NCBI GenBank assembly: GCA_039975755.1
Contig: JBDWGM010000024.1
Span: 1-64,000 of the forward strand
DNA: 64,000 bases
Direction: 5' to 3'
DNA from: JABSSA01 sp039975755
Lineage (GTDB): Bacteria > Pseudomonadota > Alphaproteobacteria > Rhodobacterales > Rhodobacteraceae
A program made the position numbers and the translations under genes. Shown one piece after another: positions 1 through 8,648 of this stretch. The notes beneath the pieces were generated by a model, which ran no database searches, was not told the origin of the DNA, and saw only the letters and a list, made by a program, of their open reading frames with translations. The first letter of the stretch is position 1, and each line of letters starts with the position of its first letter.

Positions 1-419
1 ACAAAGACTGGGATTGGATGAAACCGTAAGCTCAAACTTGCTCCCTGCAACAGCGTAGAATTTCCAGATTTAGAATTCGCGACTTCCTCGACATCAATCC
101 CTAACTGAGATGCAATCTCCACATTCTTAATGTCTTCGAACCCGTCAAGAAGGAGCACCCAAATATCAACATCTCCTAGTCCATCCAGTTCACGCGACGT
201 GAGCTGACCTTTGGCATCAGTCATCACATTGGAGAACAGAGGAGGATTTGAATATAGTTCTTCACCTTGCCAAAATACGAATGTCGACGGGTTAATCTTC
301 CGTTCGTAAAACGCCAATTTTTCGTTCTCTATGGATGCTAGAGCAAAGATAAAATACGCGACTAAAAGCAACAGATAGAGGCCTGCTATTTTGAGTGCCA
401 ATCCTAGATATCGCCTCAT
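1..419 (-). CDS. Hypothetical membrane-anchored protein (C-terminus beyond window edge)
   Basis: The frame is open from an ATG at 419 to the window edge, giving 139 codons with no stop, so the C-terminus lies outside. Residues about 5-25 form one hydrophobic segment (ALKIAGLYLLLLVAYFIFAL) behind a basic start (MRRY), which suggests an uncleaved signal anchor with the rest outside the cytoplasm. The remainder is mixed in composition, with repeated acidic stretches (ELDGLGDVDIWVLLLDGF). I do not recognise a family. It points away from tpiA, and about 190 bases between them hold no gene I can support. Confidence 0.6.
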   Translation of the reverse strand, partial: MRRYLGLALKIAGLYLLLLVAYFIFALASIENEKLAFYERKINPSTFVFWQGEELYSNPPLFSNVMTDAKGQLTSRELDGLGDVDIWVLLLDGFEDIKNVEIASQLGIDVEEVANSKSGNSTLLQGASLSLRFHPIPVF

Positions 420-612
420 ATTTTTAGACCTCAAGATCAATGTTGAGATGGTGCATTAACGAAAAACCTCGAATAGCACCAGATCTCATCGACGGTAGGT
501 CTGGGCTCCTTGCAGACATTCGCAGTATTTGTCCAAAGGTCGGCTTAGGTTATTCCCCAGAAATTAAGTCGCCGCTGAGATGCAGTAATCACCTAATGCG
601 AAACGCATCCCG

Positions 613-1356
613 TCAACTGTGTTTCAAGGCATCTACAATTGGTGCAAAGTCGCTGGCTTTCAAGGATGCTCCGCCAACCAAAGCGCCGTCGACGTCTTTT
701 ACGGCGAAAATATCCGCGGCATTGCCCGCCTTAACCGATCCGCCATAAAGCAGCGCGATATCTGCACCTGTGTCGCCAAATCGTTCGGCCATTTGCGCGC
801 GGATTGCGGCGTGGACTTCGGCGATTTGATCGATTGTGGCGACAGCTCCGGTTCCGATGGCCCAGATGGGTTCGTAGGCGATGACCAAGGTGTCTTGCGT
901 TGCACCGTCTGGAACGGAATTGGCAAGCTGGCGCGTGATCACGTCCAGTGTTTTGCCGGCGCCCCGTTCTGCAGCACTTTCACCGATGCACAAGATCGCA
1001 ACCAATCCAGCGGACCAGGCCGCTTTGGTTTTCGCGGCGACCAGTGCGTCGCTTTCGTCGTGATCCGTGCGGCGTTCTGAGTGACCGACAATCACATGGC
1101 CAATGCCCAGATCGGCCAACATATCCGCGCTGACATCTCCTGTATGTGCGCCAGACGCAGCAGGGTGGCAATCTTGCGCACCGATTGCGACGGATTTGAT
1201 GGCGGTTTCCTTGGCGAGAGTGAGGTACGGGAAGGGGGGGCAGATCACGACGTCTGGTGCATCGGTTGGCATCGCCTGTTCCAATGCGGTCAGTTCTGCC
1301 AAAGCAGCTGTGCTGCCGTTCATTTTCCAATTGCCAGCGGCGATTTTGCGGGGCAT
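613..1356 (-). CDS. tpiA: Triosephosphate isomerase
   Basis: Interconverts dihydroxyacetone phosphate and glyceraldehyde 3-phosphate in cytoplasmic glycolysis/gluconeogenesis. At 247 residues it has normal family length. The substrate lysine sits in GNWKMNG (K11), the electrophilic histidine in VIVGHSERR (H92), the catalytic base in AYEPIWAIGTG (E162), and the phosphate-binding loop in LLYGGSVKAGNA near 203-214. A GGGAG ribosome site precedes the ATG. It stands alone, divergent from the oxygenase gene to its right. All catalytic residues are present, so the call is firm. Confidence 0.98.
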   Translation of the reverse strand: MPRKIAAGNWKMNGSTAALAELTALEQAMPTDAPDVVICPPFPYLTLAKETAIKSVAIGAQDCHPAASGAHTGDVSADMLADLGIGHVIVGHSERRTDHDESDALVAAKTKAAWSAGLVAILCIGESAAERGAGKTLDVITRQLANSVPDGATQDTLVIAYEPIWAIGTGAVATIDQIAEVHAAIRAQMAERFGDTGADIALLYGGSVKAGNAADIFAVKDVDGALVGGASLKASDFAPIVDALKHS

Positions 1357-1431
1357 GTGGTGATCTCCCTTAAAGGTGTTGATGCTTGACTAACACTGTC
1401 GGGTAGAGGGAGCCAGAGCGGAGGTATGCAT

Positions 1432-2331
1432 ATGATTCCGAAACTGAATGCAAAGGCCATGGCGCAGGGCGATCCAAAGACGATGGCCACCCTGAAAGAC
1501 GCCGCCACGCAGGTCGGGTTTTTCACGGTAACAGATACAGCGCTGACAGGTGATCGGGTGCGTGATGTGTTCGATGTGTACCGCGATTTCTTTAAGCTGC
1601 CGCACGGTGTGAAACAAAATGTCGATATGAGCCTGACGGGATCAAATCGCGGATGGGGCGCGTCGGGCTCAGAGCAGGTCGACCCGAACGCCAACCCAGA
1701 TTACAAACAGTTCTTTGATTGTGGGTTTGCCCTGAAAGCAGGGGACAAGCACGCCGACAAAGGTGTTTATGCGCCAAATGTCTGGCCGGATGACACGCAT
1801 TTTCGGGATGTGGTTTTGGCCTATTACAAAGACGCACTTCAGGTGTCCAAAGACATTCTTGATGCGGTTATACGTGCCGTTGATGCAAATGCTGCGCATT
1901 TCGATGGTGCGTTTGATGAACCTATGGCGCTTTTGCGGGGAAATTATTACCCAGAGCGGCCAGATTGGGCCGGTGGTAAGGACTTTGGCATTGCAACCCA
2001 TACAGATTACGGATGCCTGACATTGTTGGCCACAGATGGCACACCGGGGCTTGAGGTGAGAAAACGTGGCGGCGGCTGGATACCAGTTCAGGCGCCACCG
2101 GGTGACTTCATCATCAACTTTGGTGAAATGCTTGAATTTTGGACGGGCGGTAAGGTGGTCGCGACACCACATCGCGTGGTCGGAGGCACACAGGAACGCC
2201 TGTCAATTCCGATGTTCTTCAATCCGTCCTTTGACACCAACGTTGCGCCCCCTCAATCCGATGAGGTGATCCTGGCCGGGACGCATCTGACCAAACGTTT
2301 TGAAGAAACCTATGTCCATTTAAAACAATGA
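1432..2331 (+). CDS. 2-oxoglutarate/Fe(II) dioxygenase, isopenicillin-N-synthase-like family
   Basis: Non-haem iron oxygenase of 299 residues with the N-terminal DIOX_N-like region and the C-terminal double-stranded beta-helix. The iron ligands are H190 and D192 (ATHTDYG) and H247 (TPHRVV), and the 2-oxoglutarate carboxylate clamp is R256-x-S258 (ERLSIP). Two in-frame ATGs are available. The GGAGG at 1420-1424 is only one base from the ATG at 1426 but seven from the ATG at 1432, so the second is chosen. The substrate cannot be read from sequence; relatives act on amino acids, hormones, nucleobases and other small molecules. It is monocistronic and divergent from tpiA. Confidence 0.9.
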   Translation: MIPKLNAKAMAQGDPKTMATLKDAATQVGFFTVTDTALTGDRVRDVFDVYRDFFKLPHGVKQNVDMSLTGSNRGWGASGSEQVDPNANPDYKQFFDCGFALKAGDKHADKGVYAPNVWPDDTHFRDVVLAYYKDALQVSKDILDAVIRAVDANAAHFDGAFDEPMALLRGNYYPERPDWAGGKDFGIATHTDYGCLTLLATDGTPGLEVRKRGGGWIPVQAPPGDFIINFGEMLEFWTGGKVVATPHRVVGGTQERLSIPMFFNPSFDTNVAPPQSDEVILAGTHLTKRFEETYVHLKQ

Positions 2332-2365
2332 CATCTGCATCGCAGTATGGCCCGTCTTGTCTGAC

Positions 2366-2689
2366 TTACAGATAAGACAGGGCTTTGCGCGCAAGTGATG
2401 ACGCTTCTTCTGGGTCGTCATGCGCGCTGTCGGGGATGGTCCAATAGGGCATTGAAGACTGCTTTTGACCGGGGCGCTGGTATATCCAAGGCTCCATCCC
2501 CAAGGCTTCGAATTCTATGATCATGTCGCCTGCACCCTTGAGGCGGATTGCCCCGTCGGACATGACAATTGCGAAAATTGTCCCCTCGCAATAAATGCCA
2601 AGGCCGCCAAACATCTTGCGGGTTGTTAAGGGACCAACATCATCGAAAAGCTCAAGGGCGTGGGCGATTTCTTCGTCCGAGACAGCCAC
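2366..2689 (-). CDS. TfoX N-terminal-domain protein
   Basis: A 107-residue protein made of a single TfoX_N domain (LFDDVGPLTTRKMFGGLGIY near residues 14-33; DGAIRLKGAG). The gammaproteobacterial TfoX regulates competence, but this stand-alone N-terminal domain is widespread in alphaproteobacteria and its role is unknown there. It starts at GTG (2687-2689), which overlaps the TAG stop of the upstream Fe-S carrier gene by one base, so the two are translationally coupled. No DNA-binding domain is visible. Confidence 0.85.
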   Translation of the reverse strand: MAVSDEEIAHALELFDDVGPLTTRKMFGGLGIYCEGTIFAIVMSDGAIRLKGAGDMIIEFEALGMEPWIYQRPGQKQSSMPYWTIPDSAHDDPEEASSLARKALSYL

Positions 2690-3069
2690 TAGGGCTTGCC
2701 ATGCTCTGCGGCAAGTTCTTCGGCACTTTTGAAATTAATCGATTCACCGCATCCACAGGCGTCTGCAACATTTGGGTTGCGGAACTTAAAGCTGGATTCA
2801 AGCAACGAGACTTCGTAATCGATTTCTGTGCCGAACAGGAACATCTGGGCCATCGGCGCAATCAAAACGCGCGCGCCGTCTTGTTCCACGACTTCATCGT
2901 TCGGATCCTGCTCTGTGACGTAATCCATGGTATATTCCATACCGGCGCAGCCACCTTTTTTGACGCCAATACGCAATCCGACATGACCATCTGCGGCCAT
3001 AAGTTTTGCGATTTGCGCGGCGGCACGTGAGGTCATTGAGACCGCTTGTTTGCCTGGAATTGAAAACAT
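2689..3069 (-). CDS. HesB/IscA/SufA-family iron-sulfur carrier
   Basis: A-type carrier that accepts Fe-S clusters from the scaffold and passes them to apoproteins in the cytoplasm. It has 126 residues from the ATG at 3069 (MFSIPGKQAVSMTSRAAAQI). A longer in-frame extension to 3231 exists, but it would overlap the DUF3307 gene and lacks family similarity. The three conserved cysteines are present: C41 (GGCAGM) and C105/C107 (DACGCGE). The gene lies in a leftward group that also contains a SufT-like DUF59 gene about 1.5 kb upstream. Whether it is SufA, IscA or ErpA cannot be decided here. Confidence 0.93.
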   Translation of the reverse strand: MFSIPGKQAVSMTSRAAAQIAKLMAADGHVGLRIGVKKGGCAGMEYTMDYVTEQDPNDEVVEQDGARVLIAPMAQMFLFGTEIDYEVSLLESSFKFRNPNVADACGCGESINFKSAEELAAEHGKP

Positions 3070-3100
3070 CGAACAGAACCTTTGCGATTGCCTGTCTAAG

Positions 3101-3835
3101 TTAGGGGTTTTGTGCTGCGATCTCAAGAAGGGCGTGTGTGCCATATGAGATGGCAAGGGCCCATGCGAAGGATGCGAGCGTGCCAATGATGACGTATTCA
3201 CTTGCTTTTTGGCCTTGGGATGCTGTGTCAAATCGCAAAATAGATTTGGCGGCGATCAAAAAACCGATACCGGCAGCCTGATTGGTCAGGACCAGTAAGA
3301 AAATCAGCAGGCGTTCAAGCTGTCCGATAATCATGCCAGCTGCAGGTAGGCCGTCTTGTTCGACAGAATCCTGGTATCGGGCCATTAAAATACCAACTGC
3401 AAACCCGCCGGCGCGCACCGCTAGGATAAACCCGCTGATCAAAATCATTGAGGGCAGGGCGCTTTCTATCCAGTTACCCCAAAGCCCTTGTGCCGCCGCT
3501 GTTGGTATCCAAATCGCGACACAGGCAAGTGATGCCAAATGCGCCCCCTGATCAGCAAGAAATGCGGTCAGAGTGCCGCGCAAGCTTTCTGGTAATCCCC
3601 AGGTTTTAATCGCATCGATCACCATATGCGCCAGAGCAATTGCAAACGCGGCCAGCCCGTTGCCGCCCAGCGCGACAAAGGTCAGTGCAAACACAATGCC
3701 GATGTGCAAAAGCAGAACAGGCATTTTGCGTTTATTTGTGACCATCCAAGTGCTTTGAAAAACAAAATCCGCAAGGACATGAGCAAGCAGCATGGCGCAA
3801 AAGGTTGCGAATGCGGGTGCGCTTAATGCAAGCAT
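3101..3835 (-). CDS. DUF3307 membrane protein (SatE-like)
   Basis: A 244-residue integral membrane protein with about six hydrophobic segments. It starts with the DUF3307 signature: an early membrane helix with HVLADFVFQS (residues about 19-28), a basic loop (NKRKMP) and AHMVIDAIK near 69-77. Function is unknown. In Streptococcus the acid-tolerance operon carries a soluble SatD next to a membrane SatE, and I believe SatE belongs to this family. Here the upstream neighbour is a SatD-like protein 40 bases away on the same strand, so the pair repeats that arrangement. It probably works with that partner at the inner membrane. Confidence 0.8.
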   Translation of the reverse strand: MLALSAPAFATFCAMLLAHVLADFVFQSTWMVTNKRKMPVLLLHIGIVFALTFVALGGNGLAAFAIALAHMVIDAIKTWGLPESLRGTLTAFLADQGAHLASLACVAIWIPTAAAQGLWGNWIESALPSMILISGFILAVRAGGFAVGILMARYQDSVEQDGLPAAGMIIGQLERLLIFLLVLTNQAAGIGFLIAAKSILRFDTASQGQKASEYVIIGTLASFAWALAISYGTHALLEIAAQNP

Positions 3836-3875
3836 TTTGGCTTTCCTCGAGCGTTAGAAAGGGAATTCACTTGCA

Positions 3876-4493
3876 TCAATTGGCCTCCAGGTGGTGCAAG
3901 GCAGCTTCAATTGCAGGGAACCCAGCGGCCCACAACGCCTGATCAACAGCTTGGCGTGAAATCCCAAGCCGTTCTCCCGCTTGGGCGCGTGAACCGGCAT
4001 GAGGGGACAACATTTCGCATAATGCACGGGCTTGTGCGGGGGTCCATCCTTGCGCGATGTGCGAACACAATTCCAAAACAGCGCCAAGCGCGCCACCGTC
4101 GGAATGCTCCATCAAGTGATGACCGGATATAGAGTCAAGCAAACGGCCTGATGCTGTAAATACGGGGCCATGGGCGCTGTTGATATCTATTGGTGCTGTA
4201 TCGGGCAACGTACCTTCTCCGATGGCAACAGCGATGCGCGTCGAAAAACTTTTGTCCAAACGCCGCACGTTCGCTTGCAAAAATAGAGCAGAACGAATTG
4301 CGTATTTGGGGGCTGGGGTTGCCACCTGCCATGCATCGCCACCACGTCTACTGAAATGCACCATGGTTTCGGAAACGGTCCAATCAGCCATATCCAGCGT
4401 TGCCGACTGGATAGCGTTCATAATGCTATCCAATTCCGAAGCTTTCATTTCTGTAGACGCAACAATGTCGCCTGTAAGGACAGCAAGGTACAT
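3876..4493 (-). CDS. SatD-like protein with C-terminal helix-turn-helix
   Basis: A 205-residue soluble protein. The N-terminus MYLAVLTGDIVAS, the middle RRGGDAWQV and RIAVAIGEG resemble the layout of SatD and, more distantly, of nucleotide-cyclase-like folds; that fold reading is inference. Residues about 175-195 (AGERLGISRQAVDQALWAAG) look like a helix-turn-helix, so the protein may bind DNA. The ATG at 4493 is preferred over one ten codons upstream, because the longer form would run into the repeat array and lacks family similarity. The DUF3307 gene follows 40 bases downstream. The alternating 9-bp array upstream may be its own operator. Confidence 0.75.
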   Translation of the reverse strand: MYLAVLTGDIVASTEMKASELDSIMNAIQSATLDMADWTVSETMVHFSRRGGDAWQVATPAPKYAIRSALFLQANVRRLDKSFSTRIAVAIGEGTLPDTAPIDINSAHGPVFTASGRLLDSISGHHLMEHSDGGALGAVLELCSHIAQGWTPAQARALCEMLSPHAGSRAQAGERLGISRQAVDQALWAAGFPAIEAALHHLEAN

Positions 4494-4545
4494 AAGCAAG
4501 TGATAGAGCTTGCTTTTACGCAAAGCAAGCTATTTCGCTTGCTTT
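4493..4545. promoter_or_regulatory. Alternating array of a 9-bp element, putative operator
   Basis: Three exact copies of GCTTGCTTT occur at 4508-4516 (+), 4522-4530 (-) and 4537-4545 (+). A fourth, 7/9 match on the minus strand lies at 4493-4501. They are spaced 15, 14 and 15 bases apart and alternate in orientation, making overlapping perfect inverted repeats with 5- and 6-base centres. The array fills the gap between the stop of the DUF59 gene and the start of the SatD-like gene. It could be an operator for the HTH protein it precedes, or an RNA hairpin attenuating read-through. The minus-strand transcript has no proper U-run after the hairpins. Confidence 0.6.
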
Positions 4546-4906
4546 ACATGAAGCCAAGTTCTAGGCGCGCTTCGTCCGACATCATTTCCATGCCCCAAGG
4601 GGGTTCCCATGTCAGTTCAACATCGACCTGTTTGACGCCCGGAACAGCACTGATGGCATCCGCAACCCACCCTGGCATTTCACCAGCGACAGGGCATCCG
4701 GGTGCAGTTAGGGTCATGATAACCCTCACTTCGTTCTCGGCCGTGATGTCTATTGTGTAGATAAGACCGAGTTCAAAGATATTTACGGGGATCTCAGGGT
4801 CATAGACTGACCGGCACGCTTCAACCAAAGACTCGTGCAATGGGTGATCCGTTGAAGATGGCTTGATAAGGGGCGTGCCCTCTAGCATGTCGTTTTGCTG
4901 GTCCAT
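4544..4906 (-). CDS. SufT-like DUF59/MIP18 Fe-S assembly protein
   Basis: A 120-residue MIP18-family (DUF59) protein of the type annotated as SUF-associated Fe-S assembly factor. Seen: the DPEIPVNIFELGLIY motif (residues 36-50) and the conserved cysteine C71 in TAPGCPVAGEMPGW. Such proteins help maturation of Fe-S enzymes. Together with the HesB-type carrier downstream it gives this leftward group an Fe-S theme, although the DUF3307/SatD-like pair separates them. The start ATG at 4906 follows an AGAGGC-like ribosome site. Confidence 0.88.
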   Translation of the reverse strand: MDQQNDMLEGTPLIKPSSTDHPLHESLVEACRSVYDPEIPVNIFELGLIYTIDITAENEVRVIMTLTAPGCPVAGEMPGWVADAISAVPGVKQVDVELTWEPPWGMEMMSDEARLELGFM

Positions 4907-4978
4907 TTGGCCTCTGCCCTATTTCTTGACTGATTATATAGGAAACAGAACAGGGGCCGTCCAGTGCAGCAAGTAAAC

Positions 4979-6511
4979 CTAGATAAAGATAAATTCATCA
5001 GTGGACAGATCTGACAACTCCAACCCTGACAACAAAAGAGTGCTTCCAAGGTCATTATCGATCAACACGCCAGCAGTCGTGTCCGTTGCGTGATTGAGCA
5101 TCAAATCGTTGAAATCATCAACGCCCACCAAATTGGACAGATCGATGACATCCTCTTGTGTGGCATTGAAATCAAAGACTGTGTCTTGACCTGTTACAAA
5201 GATGAATTCGTCAGCGCCCGCGCCAAGATAAATGTCATTCGTTCCACCATCGCTGGTCACAGTATCATTGCCTGCTCCGGCATCGATCGTATCATTGCCC
5301 AAACCGCCATCAATGTTGTCATCATCCGCAAGGGCAAAGATTTCATCGTCGCCCTTGCCGCCATTGATGGTATCATCGCCTGTTCCGCCATAGATGACAT
5401 CGTTGTCTGCGCCACCATCTAGACTATCGTCGCCATCAGCTCCATAAATGCTATCATTGCCTGTGCCGCCGCCGATGACATCATCCCCTATACCGCCGCC
5501 GATTTCATCATCTTCGACACCGCCAGATATGGTGTCATCGCCTGCTCCGCCCCAGATTGTATCGAAGCCAAAGTTGCCTTTGATCACATCGTGTCCAAAG
5601 CCACCTTCTAAAACGTCCGCGTTCGCGCCACCAATCAGTGTGTCATTGCCTTTGCCGCCATAAACTGTATCAAAGCCATCGCCGCCCATAGCAAGATCGG
5701 CGCCATTGCCACCGTAGATCTCGTCATCCCCGCCTTCGCCATTCAGTGTATCGGCGTGATTTCCGCCTTGCACTGAATCGTTGCCAAAACCGCCAAGGAT
5801 CATGTCTTCTCCCTTGCCGCCAAGTAGAGAGTCATCACCTATGTCGGCGCTGATATAGTCGTCGCCCATACCGCCAGACAAAGTTTCGTCAAAGCCATCG
5901 CCTATGATCGTGTCGTTTCCTTCGCCGCCTTTGGACGTTTCTCCACGTACATATTCCATTTCGATCAGATCGTCTTCCGAAGCCGACGCGCCTGGGACAG
6001 AAAGGAAAGGAATTTCGGTGTCGGCGGCCCAAGAGCCTGACGGTGCAGCAAAGCTAGCCGGGTCGACCTGCGTATTGAAGAACGAGTCAATTTCGGTGGA
6101 ACTTGCGAATGCGGGCAGGGCGTCGCCTTGAAGGCGGAACACATACTCTGCATCGAGTGTATCTGAAAGCGGAAGACTAAGCAGCATCACTGTTGAACTG
6201 CGCGTCGTTCCGTTGTCATCCCAATCGGTGTCAAAAACCAATACCAAGCCGGGTTCAGAATCGACAGTTTGCCCGCCGCGCCTAAAAGAAATCGCGCTAG
6301 TGTCCAATTTCATGAAAATCGGAAGTACCTGGTTTTCTTCCAAAGGTCGCGGCGAATAACTAAATGTCGATATGTTATCTCTGACAACAATCTCTAATGT
6401 GTCATCCGCAGTAAACCCAGCTGAAACCCCTTTGGGGTCATTGGCAAAATTCGTCAAAACTGACGGACCGCTAAAAACAAACGTAGTCAAGAAACCGCTC
6501 CCCACCCTCAT
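4979..6511 (-). CDS. Secreted RTX calcium-binding repeat protein
   Basis: A 510-residue acidic protein. Residues about 1-175 form a beta-rich domain of no recognised family. From about 195 to 410 there are some twenty glycine/aspartate nonapeptides of the GGxGxDxUx type (for example GGKGNDTLI, GGAGDDTIS, GGTGDDTIN), which fold as a calcium-loaded parallel beta roll. The tail (TVFDFNATQEDVIDLSNL and beyond) resembles the serralysin-type C-terminal region used for type I secretion. No protease or lipase motif is visible, and no secretion genes are adjacent. It is divergent from tgt. The cargo function is unknown. Confidence 0.9.
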   Translation of the reverse strand: MRVGSGFLTTFVFSGPSVLTNFANDPKGVSAGFTADDTLEIVVRDNISTFSYSPRPLEENQVLPIFMKLDTSAISFRRGGQTVDSEPGLVLVFDTDWDDNGTTRSSTVMLLSLPLSDTLDAEYVFRLQGDALPAFASSTEIDSFFNTQVDPASFAAPSGSWAADTEIPFLSVPGASASEDDLIEMEYVRGETSKGGEGNDTIIGDGFDETLSGGMGDDYISADIGDDSLLGGKGEDMILGGFGNDSVQGGNHADTLNGEGGDDEIYGGNGADLAMGGDGFDTVYGGKGNDTLIGGANADVLEGGFGHDVIKGNFGFDTIWGGAGDDTISGGVEDDEIGGGIGDDVIGGGTGNDSIYGADGDDSLDGGADNDVIYGGTGDDTINGGKGDDEIFALADDDNIDGGLGNDTIDAGAGNDTVTSDGGTNDIYLGAGADEFIFVTGQDTVFDFNATQEDVIDLSNLVGVDDFNDLMLNHATDTTAGVLIDNDLGSTLLLSGLELSDLSTDEFIFI

Positions 6512-6654
6512 GCAATTCCAGCGGCTATGTTAAACATCGTTAACCTTTTGCAACACCAAAAAGTGAATGACGTGCAAGTTTCAGCCGAAACTGTGATCGT
6601 CGCGTTGCTGTTGCGGGGCTTGGCTTTTTCAACGTCTCAAGGCATCAGGGGCGA

Positions 6655-7782
6655 ATGACAGAGTTCACATTTTCCCTTGATTCTCAGGACGGCGCTGCGC
6701 GTACGGGCCTTATTTCGACGCCGCGCGGCGACATTCGCACACCCGCGTTCATGCCGGTTGGTACAGCGGCGACTGTAAAGGCCATAATGCCCGAAAGTGT
6801 CCGCGAAACCGGCGCCGACATTTTACTTGGCAATACGTATCACTTGATGCTGCGTCCGACGGCCGAGCGCGTTTCTCAGCTTGGTGGATTGCACAAATTC
6901 ATGAATTGGGACCGCCCGATTCTGACCGATTCGGGGGGGTTCCAGGTCATGAGCCTCGCAGATTTGCGAAAGCTGACCGAAGAAGGCGTCACATTCAAAA
7001 GTCATATCGATGGATCAAAACACGCCATCACCCCAGAACGGTCGATGGAGATTCAAAACCTTCTGGGGTCAGACATTGTCATGTGTTTTGACGAGTGTCC
7101 GGCGCTTCCTGCAGATCGAGAGCGGATCGCGGACAGCATGCGCCTGTCGATGCGGTGGGCCGCGCGCTCTCGTGCGGCGTTTGGTGAACATCCAGGGCGT
7201 GCGCTGTTTGGTATCCAGCAAGGTGGGCTGGAAGAAGATCTTCGCGCGGAAAGCGCCGCAGCATTGCAGGATATCGGATTCGACGGCTATGCGGTTGGCG
7301 GATTGGCCGTTGGGGAAGGGCAAGAGGCAATGTTCGGATGCCTTGATTATGCAGCCGGTCAATTGCCCGAGGATAAACCACGCTATCTGATGGGCGTCGG
7401 CAAACCAGATGACATCGTGGGGGCGGTGAAACGCGGCATAGACATGATGGATTGTGTTTTGCCGTCACGTTCAGGACGTACGGGGCAAGTCTTCACACGC
7501 AACGGCGTTCTGAACATCAAGAATGCACGCCATCAAGATGATCCGCGACCCTTGGATGAAGACTGTTCTTGTCCGGCCTGTCGCAATTATTCGCGGGCTT
7601 ACCTGCATCATGTGTTTCGAAGTCAGGAAATCATCTCATCTATGCTGCTGACGTGGCATAACTTGACGTATTATCAGGATCTTATGCAAGGAATGCGTGT
7701 CGCGATTGCTGCAGGGACTTTTGCCCAATGGGAATCAGAGTTCCATACAAACCGGGCCGCCGGTGATATCGAGCGACTTTAG
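6655..7782 (+). CDS. tgt: Queuine tRNA-ribosyltransferase (TGT)
   Basis: Exchanges guanine 34 for the queuosine precursor preQ1 in tRNAs with GUN anticodons (Asp, Asn, His, Tyr). It has 375 residues, normal length. Seen: LTDSGGFQVMSL near residues 91-102 with the conserved aspartate, the GIDMMDCVLPSRSGRTGQVF block with the second catalytic aspartate, and the zinc ligands CSCPACRNYSRAYLHH near 304-319. AGGGG lies ten bases before the ATG. Its end overlaps the end of the convergent gluQ gene by four bases, placing two enzymes of queuosine biology side by side. Confidence 0.98.
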   Translation: MTEFTFSLDSQDGAARTGLISTPRGDIRTPAFMPVGTAATVKAIMPESVRETGADILLGNTYHLMLRPTAERVSQLGGLHKFMNWDRPILTDSGGFQVMSLADLRKLTEEGVTFKSHIDGSKHAITPERSMEIQNLLGSDIVMCFDECPALPADRERIADSMRLSMRWAARSRAAFGEHPGRALFGIQQGGLEEDLRAESAAALQDIGFDGYAVGGLAVGEGQEAMFGCLDYAAGQLPEDKPRYLMGVGKPDDIVGAVKRGIDMMDCVLPSRSGRTGQVFTRNGVLNIKNARHQDDPRPLDEDCSCPACRNYSRAYLHHVFRSQEIISSMLLTWHNLTYYQDLMQGMRVAIAAGTFAQWESEFHTNRAAGDIERL

Positions 7783-8648
7783 ATCAACCCAACCATGTCA
7801 CGGATATCACGAGGGGTGGCCCCTTCGGCGCGATACTTGGAAATCGCACGCGCATCATCGCGTTTTGCCAAACGTTTGCCCTGATCATCGCGGATCAGCG
7901 CATGATGGTGATAGGACGGAGTAGGCAGATCTAGCAGCTGTTGCAGCACGACGTGTATTTTGGTGGCGTCGAACAAATCTTCGCCGCGCACAACATGCGT
8001 GATACCCTGTGCGGCATCATCAAGCACCACAGACAGATGATATGACCCAATAAAATCTTTGCGCGACAGCACGATATCTCCAACGTTTTCAAGAAGGTCA
8101 CCGTGTGAAAAACGCATTTCCTTTGGGTGAGCTTCACCCAGTGTGCCGCTTTCGGAAAAGCAAATGGATTTAGGGTTAAGCGCAGATAATACGTTCGCCA
8201 TATTCATCCGGATCGCTTGATTTCCGGGCGGCATGTCGTCCGGAAAGACAACGTCTCGGCAGGTGCCCGGGTAAATCACACCGTCTGGGCCATAATGCAA
8301 ACCGTCGCCCTCTTGAGGTGCGCTTAAGGCCGCCATGATGTCTTTGCGCGAGCACGAGCATGGATATAGAACGCCATCCGTTTGCCAAAGCCTACGCAAT
8401 GCACATTGATACTTCGCGATACGATCAGATTGACGCATCACAGCGCCATCCCAGGTCAAACCCAACCAAGCCAGATCGTCAAAGATTTGACGTTCCCATT
8501 CCGTCCGCGCACGCGTGGTGTCGATATCTTCGATCCGCAACAGAAATGTCCCGCCGACAGCGCGCGCCATATCATGTGCCAGAATGGCGGAATATGCATG
8601 GCCCAGATGCAACGGCCCAGTCGGGGAAGGCGCAAATCGAGTGATCAA
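7779..8648 (-). CDS. gluQ: Glutamyl-Q tRNA(Asp) synthetase
   Basis: A truncated glutamyl-tRNA synthetase paralogue that attaches glutamate to queuosine 34 of tRNA-Asp. It has 289 residues and lacks the anticodon-binding domain. Seen: RFAPSPTGPLHLGHAYSA (HIGH-type motif), the zinc-binding PCSCSRKD and YPGTCR segments, and KRLAKRDDA (KMSKS equivalent). It starts at TTG, and that TTGA overlaps the TGA stop of the upstream methyltransferase; an in-frame stop lies just upstream, so no longer start exists. It is coupled to that gene and converges on tgt. The substrate tRNA-Asp is encoded twice later in this window. Confidence 0.95.
   Translation of the reverse strand: MITRFAPSPTGPLHLGHAYSAILAHDMARAVGGTFLLRIEDIDTTRARTEWERQIFDDLAWLGLTWDGAVMRQSDRIAKYQCALRRLWQTDGVLYPCSCSRKDIMAALSAPQEGDGLHYGPDGVIYPGTCRDVVFPDDMPPGNQAIRMNMANVLSALNPKSICFSESGTLGEAHPKEMRFSHGDLLENVGDIVLSRKDFIGSYHLSVVLDDAAQGITHVVRGEDLFDATKIHVVLQQLLDLPTPSYHHHALIRDDQGKRLAKRDDARAISKYRAEGATPRDIRDMVGLI

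Noticed and set aside
594..608. Short hairpin ATGCG-AAA-CGCAT after tpiA
   Set aside because: Only five pairs and no U-run; not a convincing terminator.
5090..5663. Open frames antisense to the RTX repeats
   Set aside because: They arise from the repetitive GGxGxD coding sequence in the opposite strand and have low-complexity products.
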